Shown piece by piece: positions 44,145 through 55,408 of a DNA stretch of 64,000 nucleotides. A program made the translations under genes and the position numbers. Below the pieces are notes generated by a model. It was given only the letters and a program-made list of their open reading frames with translations, made no database searches and was not told where the DNA came from. The stretch covers positions 67,024,605 through 67,088,604 of the forward strand of contig CM077643.1 of assembly GCA_039707465.1 (NCBI GenBank), written 5' to 3'. Numbering within the stretch: the stretch's first letter is position 1; each line of letters starts with the position of its first letter. This DNA comes from Rhabdophis nuchalis (taxonomy: Eukaryota > Chordata > Lepidosauria > Squamata > Natricidae).

Positions 44145-45190
44145 GTTCAATTTTTATAGTTATCTGTCCTACATACATGAGACTGGATGGCTTACATACC
44201 TCTTACCATAGTATTATAGGGTTTAGGGTTTTAGTGATTGGTTTTGGGGAATTTTAGCGCAGGGTCTTATTGTTTAATCTGTTTTTTAACTGTTTTGTAT
44301 ATCTATGTATATTTATTGTTTTAATTTCCCTGTGCACCGCTCCGAGTCCCCTTGGGGAGAGGGAGCGGTCTAGAAATTAAATATATTATTATTATTATTA
44401 TATTAAAAACAAAGAATGCTAAAAAAAAAATCCACAAAATTTAAAAAAAATACAAACAATACAGAACATTTAAAAAAAAACTAAAAACAATTAAGATCAT
44501 ACAATGAAGTTACCAGGAGAGGACTGTAATTCATAAACAATACATGTTCTACACCCATTCTGATCCTCTGACCAGATGGCGAAGCTAAATCTTCAGGTCC
44601 TTCTGGAAGATCCATCAAGGTTGGGGCCATCCTGACATCAAAGAGAATAATATTCCATAGGACAATGCAATATCAGAAAAGGCCCTGGTTCTGCCACTTG
44701 ATACTCCCTCTAATGGATGGAATCTGCAACACCTGTTCTGCCAGACCTGAGGGGATGGATATCTATCACTGGGGAGAGCCATTTCCTCACACAATAGAAT
44801 TCCACAACACATAGATCTTTACAGATTATCACCAGCACCTTGAATTACACCAAGATGCAAATTGGTAATGTGAAGAGTAGAGATGTAATGTGTGTGCAGA
44901 TCTAGGTGTAAATGAAATTGCTTTGCTGCTGCATTTTGCACCAACTGAAGTTTCTGAATATCTTCAAGGGTAGCCCGATGTAGACTGAATTACAGAAATC
45001 CATATGATCGGGGCATAGATGTCTGGGTATAGAGATTCTTGATCCAGAAATGGGAAGAAATGGTATACAACTGAAGCTATGCAAAGACCCTCCTAGTCAT
45101 AAGTGCAACCCCCTTTTTTTGAGCAGGCACATATGGAGAAGTGGAATCCACTACAAAACCAAAGATGATAAACTCCCACATCCATATGGC
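44145..45190 (-). mobile_element. Old L2-like LINE, minus, interrupted by a younger L2 tail
   Basis: The minus strand of 44900-45080 encodes DFCNSVYIGLPLKIF, the diverged form of DYCNSLYMGLPLRCT. The 3' UTR continues to 44402 and, beyond the inserted plus-strand piece at 44213-44402, to about 44145 (GGATGGCTTACATACC). Stops and frameshifts are frequent. Confidence 0.55.
44213..44402 (+). mobile_element. L2-like LINE copy 5, 3' tail only, plus
   Basis: It ends TGCACCGCTCCGAGTCCCCT, TGGGGAGAGGGAGCGGTC, then ATTATTATTATTATT. This is the ATT-tail type 3' end, here in plus orientation, and it cuts the older minus-strand L2 in two. Confidence 0.82.
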
Positions 45191-46000
45191 CCCAAAGCCA
45201 CTTAAGCTATAAGTGTAAGGATCTGGAACAAAGCTTCCAAATGGTTAAAATAGGACAGAATAAGTTAGTTTGTTTTATAGGCCGAACTTTGCACCAACAG
45301 TACTATGTAATTGTATTCTGAACTTGTCTCAATTGTAGCCGAGAATAAAAAATAGTATTGAAGCATTTAAACTGTTGGTATATACTAATGGAATATGCAC
45401 TGATCACTTCTGAAGTATTTAATTAGTCTTTCTGAGAACCTTATTTCAGTTCTTCTGACACACTTTCTTTGGTTTTAACTTAAAGAGTGTCACTTTACAT
45501 TGGTTTCCCCCCCTCAAAACATTGAATTAAACTTGCCCTGCCTTTTTTTTTTTACTATAGAGTAGATGCTGCTGTTCACCATCTGTAGGTCCATTAATCA
45601 ATATTTCAAGTAAGAGCACACCATTCTGCCATACGTCTGCTATGGTCTGTAAGCAGCAGAATCTCTTTAGACAACTTAATGAAAATGACTAAAGAACAAA
45701 TGGGTGATACTTATATCAGTTAGTACAGGAGATTTAGGGATAAAAACTAATGGAACTTGATCGTGGAAGCATATTGTGGAGCACCACGTGCAATGATTGA
45801 TGCAAGTTGGACCTTGCAACTTTAAACTAGAAACATAAGCCTCAGTCCTTTTCACATAAAAAAAAATTCCTCTCACAAATTATAACTGGTTCTATACAGC
45901 AAGAACTAAAGCATTAGAAATACTATACAGCACACTGAATTCCTAGACATGCATTAATTTCTAGAACTGGATTAATTTGTGGAATCAATATTCCATCAGG
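45191..46000. other. Nothing recognised
   Basis: AT-rich DNA with a short poly-T near 45544. Confidence 0.4.
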
Positions 46001-46545
46001 TACGCCTGATGCGCCAATTGCGCCCCTTACTGGACCGGGATGCCCTGCGCACAGTCACTCAAGCACTCATGACGTCTTGACTCGACTACTGTAATGCTCT
46101 CTACATGGGGCTTCCCTTGAGGTGCACTCGAAAGCTGCAGTTAGTCCAGAATGCAGCCGCGCGGGTGATCACGGAAGCGCCTAGACACTCTCATATAACA
46201 CCAATCCTGCGCAAGCTGCACTGGCTTCCTGTGGTCTTTCGGGTGCGCTTCAAGGTTCTGACAACCATCTTCAAAGTGCTCCATGGCTCGGGACCTAGTT
46301 ACGTGCGAGACCATCTCCTGCCCCATACATCCCTAAGACCGATACGCTCCCACAGAGAGGGCCTTCTCAGGGTGCCGTCAGCCGTACAATGCCGACTGGC
46401 GACACCCAGAGGAAGGGCCTTCTCTGTGACGGGCCCAGCCCTTTGGAACGACTTACCCCCTGAACTTTGCACCATCTCTGACCTCTGCCTCTTCCGCAAG
46501 TGCCTAAAAACACATTTGTTCCATCTAGCCGGCCTAACGTAACCT
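46001..46545 (+). pseudogene. L2-like LINE reverse transcriptase C-terminal region
   Basis: In frame it reads LRPLLDRDALRTVT-like sequence, then a TGA at 46078-46080 where the family has an Arg codon before LDYCN. After that about 150 codons stay open to the natural stop near 46540, with HWLPVVFRVRFK, RPIRSHREGLLRVPS and ALWNDLPPEL. No catalytic core is present. Confidence 0.75.
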
Positions 46546-46715
46546 CCATTATGACTTTTAGATAGTTTTAAATTTTGGGGATTTTAATTTGGTTTTAGCA
46601 CAGGATCTTCATCAAATAAGTTTTTTAAATTTTTTATGTTTTTGTATGTATTTTAATATTCCTGTGCGCCGCCCTGGGTCCATTTTGGAGAAGGGCGGGG
46701 TATAAATTTAATAAA
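46001..46715 (+). mobile_element. L2-like LINE copy 6, A-rich-tail type
   Basis: A 5'-truncated copy that starts in the reverse transcriptase C-terminal region (TACGCCTGATGCG...) and ends GAGAAGGGCGGGGTATAAAT with an A-rich AATAAAATAAA tail. The 3' UTR differs clearly from the ATT-tail type, while the encoded C-terminus is close to it. Confidence 0.85.
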
Positions 46716-46974
46716 ATAAAAAATAAAATATGAAGATCTGTTTCCAGACAAAAACTTGTCATTAAGACATATCAGCCATCAATAAAAAATAGACACAAAC
46801 TACATTTAGTCAGCATTCAAAAGTGTCAATAAAAAAATTTAGGAAGCAATACTGTACAATTATCATTGTAAGGAAACAACATAACACATTAAGATTTATA
46901 ACAACATAATAAATAAAAAAATCATGGGGAAAAAACTCTAGGAAGAAAACAAAGATTAGCAATCAACATTCCTA
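46716..46974. other. Nothing recognised
   Basis: A-rich DNA after the LINE tail. Confidence 0.4.
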
Positions 46975-47200
46975 CAGCCAACATTCAGATAAGCAGGGTT
47001 TAACACCAAGTAAACAACCAGGCCAAAAACAATGCTCTCATCAAGGGATCATCAAGAAGGAAACTATGTCCTCTCCAAAACTGACAGAGCAAGGTACCGC
47101 CTCTGAACAGGCAGCAAATCCCATACTTACTTGCACCTGATGATGTTACTTAATTGGGTAATGAAATGTCTGCAAACAAACAACCAAGCTCAGAGACATT
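46975..47200 (+). repeat. Unclassified dispersed repeat (TGGGTAATGAAAYGTCTGCAA family), copy 1
   Basis: TGATGATGTTACTTAATTGG then GTAATGAAATGTCTGCAAAC and AACAACCAAGCTCAGAGA form a block found in reverse at 59835-59970. The parent element is not identified. Confidence 0.5.
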
Positions 47201-48503
47201 GAAACCCCCACAAGGGAATTCAAGAACAAATAGCAGTAAGGGACAAAACAGTAAAATAACAAAATGTAAAACAGCAACATTTTCAAGATTTAATTTGTAT
47301 CTACTGACATAGATGAAGGACGTGAACAAGTCCTTCATTTTTCTCCAGAATCTGTGCTATTACCATAGCATTTTGGAATTTTCATGGCTTATAGCTTTCT
47401 ATTCGTATTGTGTGGTCGGTGCAGCAGATTAAAATTAAGAGTAGAAAATACATTAGTATGTTTTAAAGGAAACTTCATGATGCATACAACTGGCACAAAT
47501 AATGCTGTCATTTGTTTAAATGGAAATACTTTCAAACTCATTACCGGAAACTAGAAAGGTGAATTTTATGACTTGTACTGTTCCTGCGCCTATAACTGAA
47601 AGCAATGTAAAGCAGCAGGTATTAGCATTCATTGAAGCAACCAGATGATCAGGACTCTAGGCATCAAAAGTAATGGAATTCTCCTACAAACAACTGCCCA
47701 GGTTTTATTAGCTAAAACTGTTAGTTCAAGCATTATTGTTCCAGAGATGGTTTGCTTGTTTGTTAGATGCTTTTGAACCATGATTTAGACACATTATATT
47801 GAGACACTTTCCTTTAAACGTTTTCCCCCAATTATTCAAACTAAAATGCAAGTATACACTTGCAAACCACTATGTATACGTATAAGGTATTAGGGATAGT
47901 ATAGTCTGTCTGATATTATAACTGCAACATGAGGGTTGTTGAAACATGAATTTTTAAAACCAATTTCCAGGTGCAAGTAAGTCATTGTGGCTCTTCCCCT
48001 GAGATCAGGTATAGTTAAGATTACCTTTGTGATAGGAATCCATTTTGCAGCAATTCTCATCAGTTAGGTAATTATAACTTTAAAAAACTAGGCCATCAAG
48101 TTGATGTTAAAGCATTTAAGAAATCCATTATTTTCCTAAAGGTCCTTTAAAATTGCATTTGCCTTATTTGTTTTATTTACAATAAATAAATGCAAGGTCA
48201 AACCAATTGTTCCCATCCAGAAGAAACTGATTTTTAAGTGCAGGATATTTGTCAAGCATTCCTGATTCTGATGATGTTATGAAGAGACATTGTTTAACTG
48301 CAGGAGATCATGAGAATTCTTACTACTTAAAATGGAATTTGTTTCCAGTTTATTTTCAATAAACTGGAAGCAAAATTATTTTCAAAGCTTGTCAATATGA
48401 TTTTTTAAAATAAAAAAGTAAGGTTACTACTTAATGAAAGCAAGGAGCTACAGATATAATTGTTTATTATCATCAAATGGTCATTTTGATTTTTGCACAC
48501 CAC
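47201..48503. other. Nothing recognised
   Basis: AT-rich, mostly non-repetitive DNA. Confidence 0.4.
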
Positions 48504-48511
48504 CTCTGGAT

Positions 48512-48640
48512 CAGAGGAGGGTTGCCAATTTCTTTATTACTGGTTCGGACATGCTCCCATGTGGCTTGTGCTCACGCAATGCTTCTGCCTCCCACCGCCA
48601 CTACTACTGATTTGGCTGATCCGGCAGCAACCCACCCCTA
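48512..48640. mobile_element. hAT-type MITE, CAGTGGTGGGTT family, short copy
   Basis: It starts CAGAGGAGGGTTGCC and ends GGCAGCAACCCACCCCTA; the ends are inverted repeats. The perfect 8-bp target duplication CTCTGGAT flanks it at 48504-48511 and 48641-48648. Only 129 bp long. Confidence 0.8.
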
Positions 48641-48654
48641 CTCTGGATTAAATT

Positions 48655-48752
48655 GAAATTAAGTCATTCTCTCTCGCCCCTAGAAAGGAGGCAATGGCAA
48701 ACCACTTCTGAAAACCATTCCCAAGGAAAACTGCAGTCACCAGGAATCAAAG
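48655..48752 (+). mobile_element. SINE body fragment related to 10622-10852
   Basis: GGCAATGGCAAACCACTTCT then ACTGCAGTCACCAGGAATC match the reverse complement of 10640-10720. The head is missing. Confidence 0.5.
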
Positions 48753-49037
48753 GAACCTCCCCCTCCCCTTTCCCTCCTTCTCTCCCCAAGAAAGGATTGC
48801 TTTAGATATGGTACCTAACCACATTCTGAATTTAAATGCTTTGAATTTGCCTTCATTTCTGAGCTAATCTGCAAATCATAATTTTGTAGTCTAATGATTT
48901 CTGAAATCATATAGTTCCTTATATGAGTCAGGCAGCTTACTTAATAAATTATACTAATAAATTATTATACTTCTTTGTATGTACATAAAGAGTAAATTGT
49001 ACCATATTTTTATTTTATTATTTTATTATTTATTTTG
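48753..49037. other. Nothing recognised
   Basis: AT-rich DNA with TTATT units near 49010-49035. Confidence 0.4.
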
Positions 49038-49243
49038 CATGGAATGCTGTTACCGTGACACCAAAGGTGCTTCCTGTTTTTCTACTTGCATTTTTACATG
49101 CTTTCGAACTGCTAGGTTGGCAGAAGATGGGACAAGTAACGGGAGCTCACTCTGTTATGCATTGCTAGGGATTTGAACTGCCAAATCCGCTGTCAACCTT
49201 TCTGATCAACAAGCTCACAGCCACTGAGCCACAGTATCCCTTT
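49038..49243 (-). mobile_element. Sauria-type SINE, 3'-truncated, minus
   Basis: It matches 8735-8935, from GGAATGCTGTTACC through GACAAGTAACGGGAGCTCAC to the tRNA-like head ending CCACTGAGCCACAGTATCCC. The family's 3' third is missing. It lies 16 bp before a MITE. Confidence 0.78.
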
Positions 49244-49259
49244 TATGCTGCCCATGTCC

Positions 49260-49529
49260 CAGTGGTGGGGTTGCAGGCAGTATGCCCCGGTATGGTGCTA
49301 CAGAGGGCCCACCTGCCTGCCCTCACCCCTTACCGTGTTTTAAAGCTGTATCATGTACAGCACCTGCACAATGCTCCGCCGAACAGCTGGAGCATTGCGG
49401 AGGCTTGCGGAGGCTTGCGAAAGCATAGTTTGCTGCCAGAATGCATGTGCCCACCATGCACGTGCATGTGGACGATGCCAGGTCTGTTCCAACCATACCA
49501 GTTGGAACAGGATCCGGAACCCACCACTA
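49260..49529. mobile_element. hAT-type MITE, CAGTGGTGGGTTCC family, copy 2
   Basis: It starts CAGTGGTGGGGTTGCAG and ends CCGGAACCCACCACTA. The interior (ATGGTGCTACAGAGGGCCCA, TGCACAATGCTCCGCCGAAC) matches the copy at 38851. The flanking 8-mers CCATGTCC and TCATCTCC agree at 6 positions. An 11-bp unit GGAGGCTTGCG occurs twice in tandem inside it. Confidence 0.8.
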
Positions 49530-49537
49530 TCATCTCC

Positions 49538-50386
49538 CTACCCAAAGGATTCTGGTTGGCTTACAACACAATCACATTTGTTGTCTTGCAAATGTTTAAC
49601 ATTACAATAATTTACATATCTACACATGTATCACTGCTGGCTATGAGAGAGGGGCAGATCCTAGGACTGTCACAATATTTTCCACGCTGAAGTGCATATC
49701 ATAATATGTATTTTAAAGAAGAAAATTGGGATAATGGCAGAATCTTAGAAAATAAATAAGAAAATGAATCATGACAGAAGGAAGGCTGATTCATCTATTG
49801 TAACCTCCATGTCAGAAAAAGTTTCATCTGCCAAATGTGTTCATGTTAGGCAGGCACTAAAGATAGAGGGTGAGGGTCATTTTAGAAAAAGTCAGCAAAT
49901 GGCTTAACAATTTTCAGTGGGTTGAAGTGTAAATAAAAAGCCAGGACTAAGAATGTTCATATTTAATTAAGGCTACACATAATTAAGTGTGGCAATCTGG
50001 TGATAAAACCTTTAAGTAATGACTCATAAAAGAGATAAAAATGGAGCATGTGTTTAATCAGTCTGCAGCTCTTCAGAAATGCTGGCATACCTCAGGTGCT
50101 AATGAGACATCTGTTGCTTAGGTCATCGGAGAAAATGGGGAGGAAATAATGATGAGAAGTTTGATGAAAAAGATGTACCCAACCCATTCCCTCAGCCTCT
50201 TATACCTCTATACATTTACAAACTCTTTCACACCACTTGAGTATAGCCACCAAAATTGGATTTGATTCTTGAAACCTTTCTATAGCATGAGATTGCATTT
50301 TGCTGCAATCGAATAATGCTGGGATCAGTTCTTTCAGGAGCAGCTCTGTGAAAAGTTTACCTTTGTTTTAAGAACATTTCTTAGAC
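49538..50386. other. Nothing recognised
   Basis: Unique-looking DNA. Confidence 0.4.
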
Positions 50387-50524
50387 CAGCCTTTCTCAAT
50401 TTTGGTAACTTTAAGGTATGTGGACTTCAACTCCCAGAATTCCCTAGTCAGCAAGAAAGCTGCCTGAGGAATTCTGGGAATTGCAGTCCACACATCTTAA
50501 AGTTGCCATAGTTGAGAAACACTG
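50387..50524. mobile_element. Fold-back MITE, hAT-type ends (CAGTGTTTYTCAACC family), copy 3
   Basis: It starts CAGCCTTTCTCAATTTTGGT and ends CATAGTTGAGAAACACTG. The arms TGTGGACTTCAACTCCCAG and GGGAATTGCAGTCCACAC fold back on each other. The target duplication is not clear. Confidence 0.78.
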
Positions 50525-50785
50525 CCTGAGAGCAATGATTTTCAGCTGGTGATAGAAATAACAGATCTTGGATAAGTTACTGAAACCTTAAGCCTTTACA
50601 ATTTAAAATACAATTTGAAAATATTACACCTACATGCCTTCTTCATGCAAAGAGCTTTTGGAAAAATGTACACTTCTCTGGCTTCTCCATGTAATGAGAT
50701 TGGAATGGGAGCAAAATCATTCTTACCTGGATGTTGAGCCACCATATGCATATATTGCATATATAGGATAGCCCCTACTTCTGAC
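50525..50785. other. Nothing recognised
   Basis: Short unrecognised stretch. Confidence 0.4.
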
Positions 50786-50917
50786 TTTTTAAAAAAATAA
50801 ATCAATTTGGTATGGTTTTAACATGGGTTTTTAGCACGGGTCTAGTAATTTAATATATTTTAATTGATATTGTATTTTGTGGTTTTAATAATGCCTATGC
50901 ACCGCCCTGGGTCCTAA
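50786..50917 (+). mobile_element. L2-like LINE copy 7, 3' tail, left of a CR1 insertion
   Basis: TTTTAGCACGGGTCTAGTAA through TGCACCGCCCTGGGTCCTA matches 46592-46682 of the A-rich-tail L2. The missing end reappears at 51682-51718 behind the CR1 copy. Confidence 0.78.
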
Positions 50918-51681
50918 CAAGGAAGTAAGGTCCTACATATAGGCAAGAAAAACCAAATGCACAAGTACAGTATAGGTGGTACCTTGCTCAATAGTAGCAA
51001 CTGTGAGAGGGATCTTGGAATCCTAGTGGACAACCATTTAAATATGAGCCAGCAGTGTGCAGCAGCTGCCAAAAAAGCCAACACAGTTCTAGGCTGCATC
51101 AACAGAGGGATAGAATCTAGATCACGTGAAGTGTTAATGCCACTGTATAGTGCCTTGGTAAGGCCACACTTGGAATACTGCATACAGTTTTGGTCGCCAC
51201 GATGTAGAAAAGACGTGGAGACTCTGGAAAGAGTGCAGAGAAGAGCAACCAAGATGATTAGAGGACTGGAGACTAAGACATATGAAGAACGGCTGCAGGA
51301 GCTGGGTATGTCTAGTTTGATGAAGAGAAGGACCAGGGGAGACATGATAGCAGTGTTCCGATATCTCAGAGGGTGCCACAAAGAAGAGGGAGTCAAACTT
51401 TTCTCCAAGGCACCTGGAGGCAGGACAAGAAGCAATGGGTGGAAACTAACCAAGGAGAGAAGCAACTTAGAATTAAGGAGAAATTTCCTGACAGTAAGAA
51501 CAATTAACCTCTGGAACAGCTTGCCTCCAGCAGTTGTGAATGCCCCAACCCTGGAAGTCTTTAAAAAGATGTTAGACAGCCATTTGTCTGAAATGGTATA
51601 AGGTTCCTGCCCATGCAGGGGGTTGGACTAGAAGACCTACAAGGTCCCTTCCAACTCTGCTATTGTATTGTATTGTATTGT
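50918..51681 (+). mobile_element. CR1 LINE copy nested in an L2 tail
   Basis: A 5'-truncated, 3'-complete CR1 of about 760 bp. It ends with GTTGGACTAGAAGACCTACA, AGGTCCCTTCCAACTCTGC and four ATTGT units (51661-51681). The short terminal repeat and lack of poly-A fit the CR1 group. Confidence 0.88.
50957..51601 (+). pseudogene. CR1 reverse transcriptase C-terminal region, open but truncated
   Basis: 214 codons stay open to the natural stop. They contain [38 protein letters not shown] and INLWNSLPPAVVNAP, which are typical of the C-terminal third of CR1 proteins. The catalytic palm and the endonuclease are missing through 5' truncation, so there is no activity. The absence of stops suggests a fairly recent insertion. 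Confidence 0.85.
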
Positions 51682-51718
51682 AAGGAGAAGGGCGGGGTAT
51701 AAATTTAATAAATAAAAA
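51682..51718 (+). mobile_element. L2-like LINE copy 7, 3' tail, right of the CR1 insertion
   Basis: GGAGAAGGGCGGGGTATAAA then TTTAATAAAT continues the L2 3' end broken off at 50917; the intact order is seen at 46670-46715. Confidence 0.8.
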
Positions 51719-54217
51719 AAAATTGGAGACTTAGGTTGAGATTAAGATTTGTCTATAAAGCCCTATGACCTAGTTAACATGCATAACAAGTGCAATGGAC
51801 ATAAATTGTTTAGTACTGTATTCTGTAATTTGGAATACAATAAAACCAAGATAGATTTCAGTTAAATTCACAGCATATGAATTTAATCAAATTTTTGATT
51901 TGGTAAATAAATGAATCATCCCATTGCAAAGATACATTATGTTGAAACTATAATGGGATAGATCACTGTTTTTGTGCCTTGCAGATGCCTTTCTACAGTT
52001 CACTAATTGGTTACTAAGGAGATCAGATGGTTGGAATAGAAACACCTTATGATTGTAAAAAATAGTCCATCCTTTTAAAATCCTTTATTTACCAGCACAA
52101 AAATGGAATCAATTCATATAACTATTTGTGCTAAAGCCATTTCATATTGTTTTTTGCAAAATTAGGCTCACAATAAAATCAATTTGACTTTTGACATTTG
52201 ACTTAATTGTTACAGATGTCATTTGACCATAACTGGGAGGTTACTATCACCCATAATGGAGAGCTAGGCAGCTTGCAGTGTAGTTTTTAATAAAACTGCT
52301 GAATCATTTTTCTTAATCTTCTGAAGCTCGTCAACTATTCTATCTTGTTTTATATTATTTTTTAAATTAATGGACTGCTAATAGAAAGCTGTATTAAGCA
52401 ATTTAATGCCAATATGATTAAGCTTTGCTTCTTCCAGACATTTGTTTTACATAGCTTTAAATACTCAAATCAACTGTCTTGACTATGTTTTGATGGGAGC
52501 CAAAGGATGAACATTTGATTAATTAATTAAAAAGTGGCATTTGAATAGTATCCTTCTGATGAACCACGAGAGACAATAATTTTCTCTTAAATGATTATTA
52601 CGCCAAAGAATAGTTTACACACTATTCTCTCTGATCTCCCTGGAAAATGCATTAGATTCATTTCCTTTTCCTTTTTAACCATATCAACATAGCATTTATG
52701 TTAAATGGTTGTAGTGTAATTTGAAAGCTTTCTCCCATTTGATTTTCCATAACGAAGCTTGTTAAAGACCAAATGCTGTCCTTTTAATTCTAATCTCAGA
52801 ACATTTGTATAAAACTTCTTTTCAGTCAGGTTTATGTTGGTGTCTTTCAATACTGATGCAATCTTATTTTTGCCATGATTTGAGCAAAAATGTCCTGCCA
52901 TTACAATAAGCAGCTTGTTCAATTCATTCTTTGATCTAGTAAGATAATAAATGTCTTTTTCTGCCTCAATTACATAATCAGCCATGTAATTAGGCCACAT
53001 TATTTATGCATATATGTAACTCATTTTTATGCCATTCTCTCACAAGACTTAGGTTGGTGTTCAGGCAATAGGTTAAGAGAGACAAGAAAAGAAACAGCAG
53101 CAATCCATCATGGATTCTGAAAGATCAACTAAGTTCATGTCTTCTGGAGAGCACTCTTGTTTGTTAGATTGATGCTTCAACTTTCCTTCAGAAGCATAAG
53201 GCAGCTTGCATGGGATCTATGTTTTGATCTCTATAATGGCAGTTTTGTTAGGTAGTTCATGGAGACTTTCCATGATTGAGAAGAGATTTGAAACTAAAGC
53301 TTTCTTATTCTAAACCAATACCATAACCACATATGTTGGTTCTTTTCCTGACCTAGTACCAGAAGTTGTTTTTCTTGTTTTCATTTTAGTCCTTCACTTT
53401 GGTCTACCATGATTTTTAGCTTCTAAAAATTAGGGCAGAACACTTTTAACTGATCCTATGTTAAGTTGTTGCAGAAGCACCTTTTCTTTCTGCTGATCAG
53501 TAAGCGAAAGGCCATAAAATAAAGTCTTTGCATCAAATTTGACTTCTGGTGACTATACAAACTCATTCTGTATACAAACTCATTCTGTATGATTTTCTGG
53601 ACAAGAGTTGAGAACCTATTTCCTTATTCTGGAATGTTTTCTGGACCCCGAGTTAGGAGTCCAGAAGGATGTTTTCTCGACCCCTCAGTCCTGATATCTC
53701 CTGGTGCTTTTCAAAATACTAACCAAGTTTGTTTCTGCTTAGATTTCTGAAAACAATGACAGTTATTAAACAAATATGCAATGTTATTTTTCATATGCAA
53801 ATTGACTACTAAACAAGGGCACATGTATGCAAATAAGGGTGAAGCACTCCTTTTTACAGAAATTGCTTAGCAATAGGGAGAATCAACACTGTTTTTTTCT
53901 TACTATCTAGAAATTGAAGACTTTTATTATGGACAGAAAACTCTTTTTTAGTTTTTCTACTTGAAATTATGCAGGTTTGATACTCACAGAAAGTATCATT
54001 ATACTTGCAAATATTTAAACCAGTTTTAAATATATTGTAGGCATATTCTTACTTTGTAAGCACACAAAATTTTGATACCAATTATCTAAAAGTGATAAAC
54101 ATACCTTCTGAAGACAAAATGGGAATGGTCCCATGAAATTTCATTACCTTTTTTCTTTGCTTTGTTTGTTTGATTGATTTGTATGCTGCCTAACTTGCCT
54201 TAAAGCTAGTTTATCCA
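51719..54217. other. Unrecognised AT-rich DNA
   Basis: About 2.5 kb with no recognised family or coding signal. A 20-bp direct duplication (ACAAACTCATTCTGTAT) occurs at 53558-53591. Confidence 0.4.
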
Positions 54218-54555
54218 GGGGATCTGTGACAATTTGTGGCAACCAATTCACCAGGGTCAACTTGCCACAGCCAATTTGCCATGACCAATTCACTGTGGGA
54301 CCACTTGCCACAGTCAATTTGCTGCAGGACAATTCACTGCGGGATAAGAGTTATACTAATATTGAAGAAATGGTGGAATAGAATCATTAAAGAAAGGATG
54401 CAAAAAGAGGGACAGAATGAAATGTGAATAATCAAAATTAATTATTACTACTACTACAACTACGACTACTATTACTACTACTACGAATTATAATAATAAT
54501 AATGGCCCATGGTGAATTGGTCACAGTGAGTTTGCCGCAGCGAGTTTTCTCATTC
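54218..54555. repeat. Degenerate CAATTCAC-rich inverted repeat around TAC and AAT runs
   Basis: The left part (54218-54350) repeats CAATTYRCC-like and TGCCACAG words five or six times. The right part (54503-54550) reads GGTGAATTGGTCACAGTGAG, the reverse complement pattern. Between them lie TAC units (54445-54482) and AAT units (54489-54503). Confidence 0.55.
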
Positions 54556-54704
54556 CATATCCAGATTGTTCCAGCAATGACATTTATTTATTTAACCAGC
54601 TGTACCCAGCCACACATTGCTGGTTAAATGGCCAACCAATCTGTGTGTAGATGTACACCTGCACACACAAACACGTACACACAACCACAGTATAACCCCA
54701 ACCT

Positions 54705-55408
54705 ACCTACCTACTTATTGTATTTCTCCCTCTCTATCTATCTCTCTACCTACCTACCTACCTACCTACCTACCTACCTACCTACCTACCTACCGTATTT
54801 CTCCCCCCCTCTCTCTCTATCCCCCTACCTATCTACCTACCTACCTACCTACCTACCTACCTACCTACTGTATTTTTCCCTCTTTCTCTCTATCCTTCTA
54901 CCTACCTACCTACTGTATTTCTCCCTCTCTCTCTATCCCTCTACCTACCTACCTACTGTATTTTCCCTCTTTCTATCTTTATCCCTCTACATACTGAATT
55001 TTCCCCTCTCTCTCTTTATCCACCTACCTACCTACCTACCTACCTGCCTACCTACCTACCTACCTACCTACCAACCAACCAACCAACCAACCAACCAACC
55101 AACCAACCAACCAACCAACCAACCAACCTACTGTATTTTCCCACTCTCTCTCTTTATCCCTCTACCTACCTACCTACCTACCTACTGTATTTTTTCCTAT
55201 GTCTCTCTATCCTTCTACTGACCTACCTACCTACCTACCTACCTACCTACCTACCTACCTACCTACTGTATTTTCCCTCTCTCTCTCTCTATCCTTCTAC
55301 CTATCTCCCTACCTACTGTATTCCCCTCTCTCTCTATCCCTCTACCTACCTATCTACCTACCTACCGTATTTCCCCCCCCCTCTCTCTCTATCCCTCTAC
55401 CTACCTAC
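54705..55408. repeat. (TACC)n field with higher-order units and a (CCAA)n block
   Basis: At least seven units each consist of a TACC run followed by TGTATTT or CGTATTT, CTCCCTCTCTCTCTATCC and CTCTAC. One run turns into CCAA repeats at 55070-55127. The C- and T-only strand is long. Confidence 0.95.

Noticed and set aside
53558..53591. Short direct repeat as a target duplication
   Set aside because: The two copies are adjacent with nothing between them, so it is a simple local duplication.
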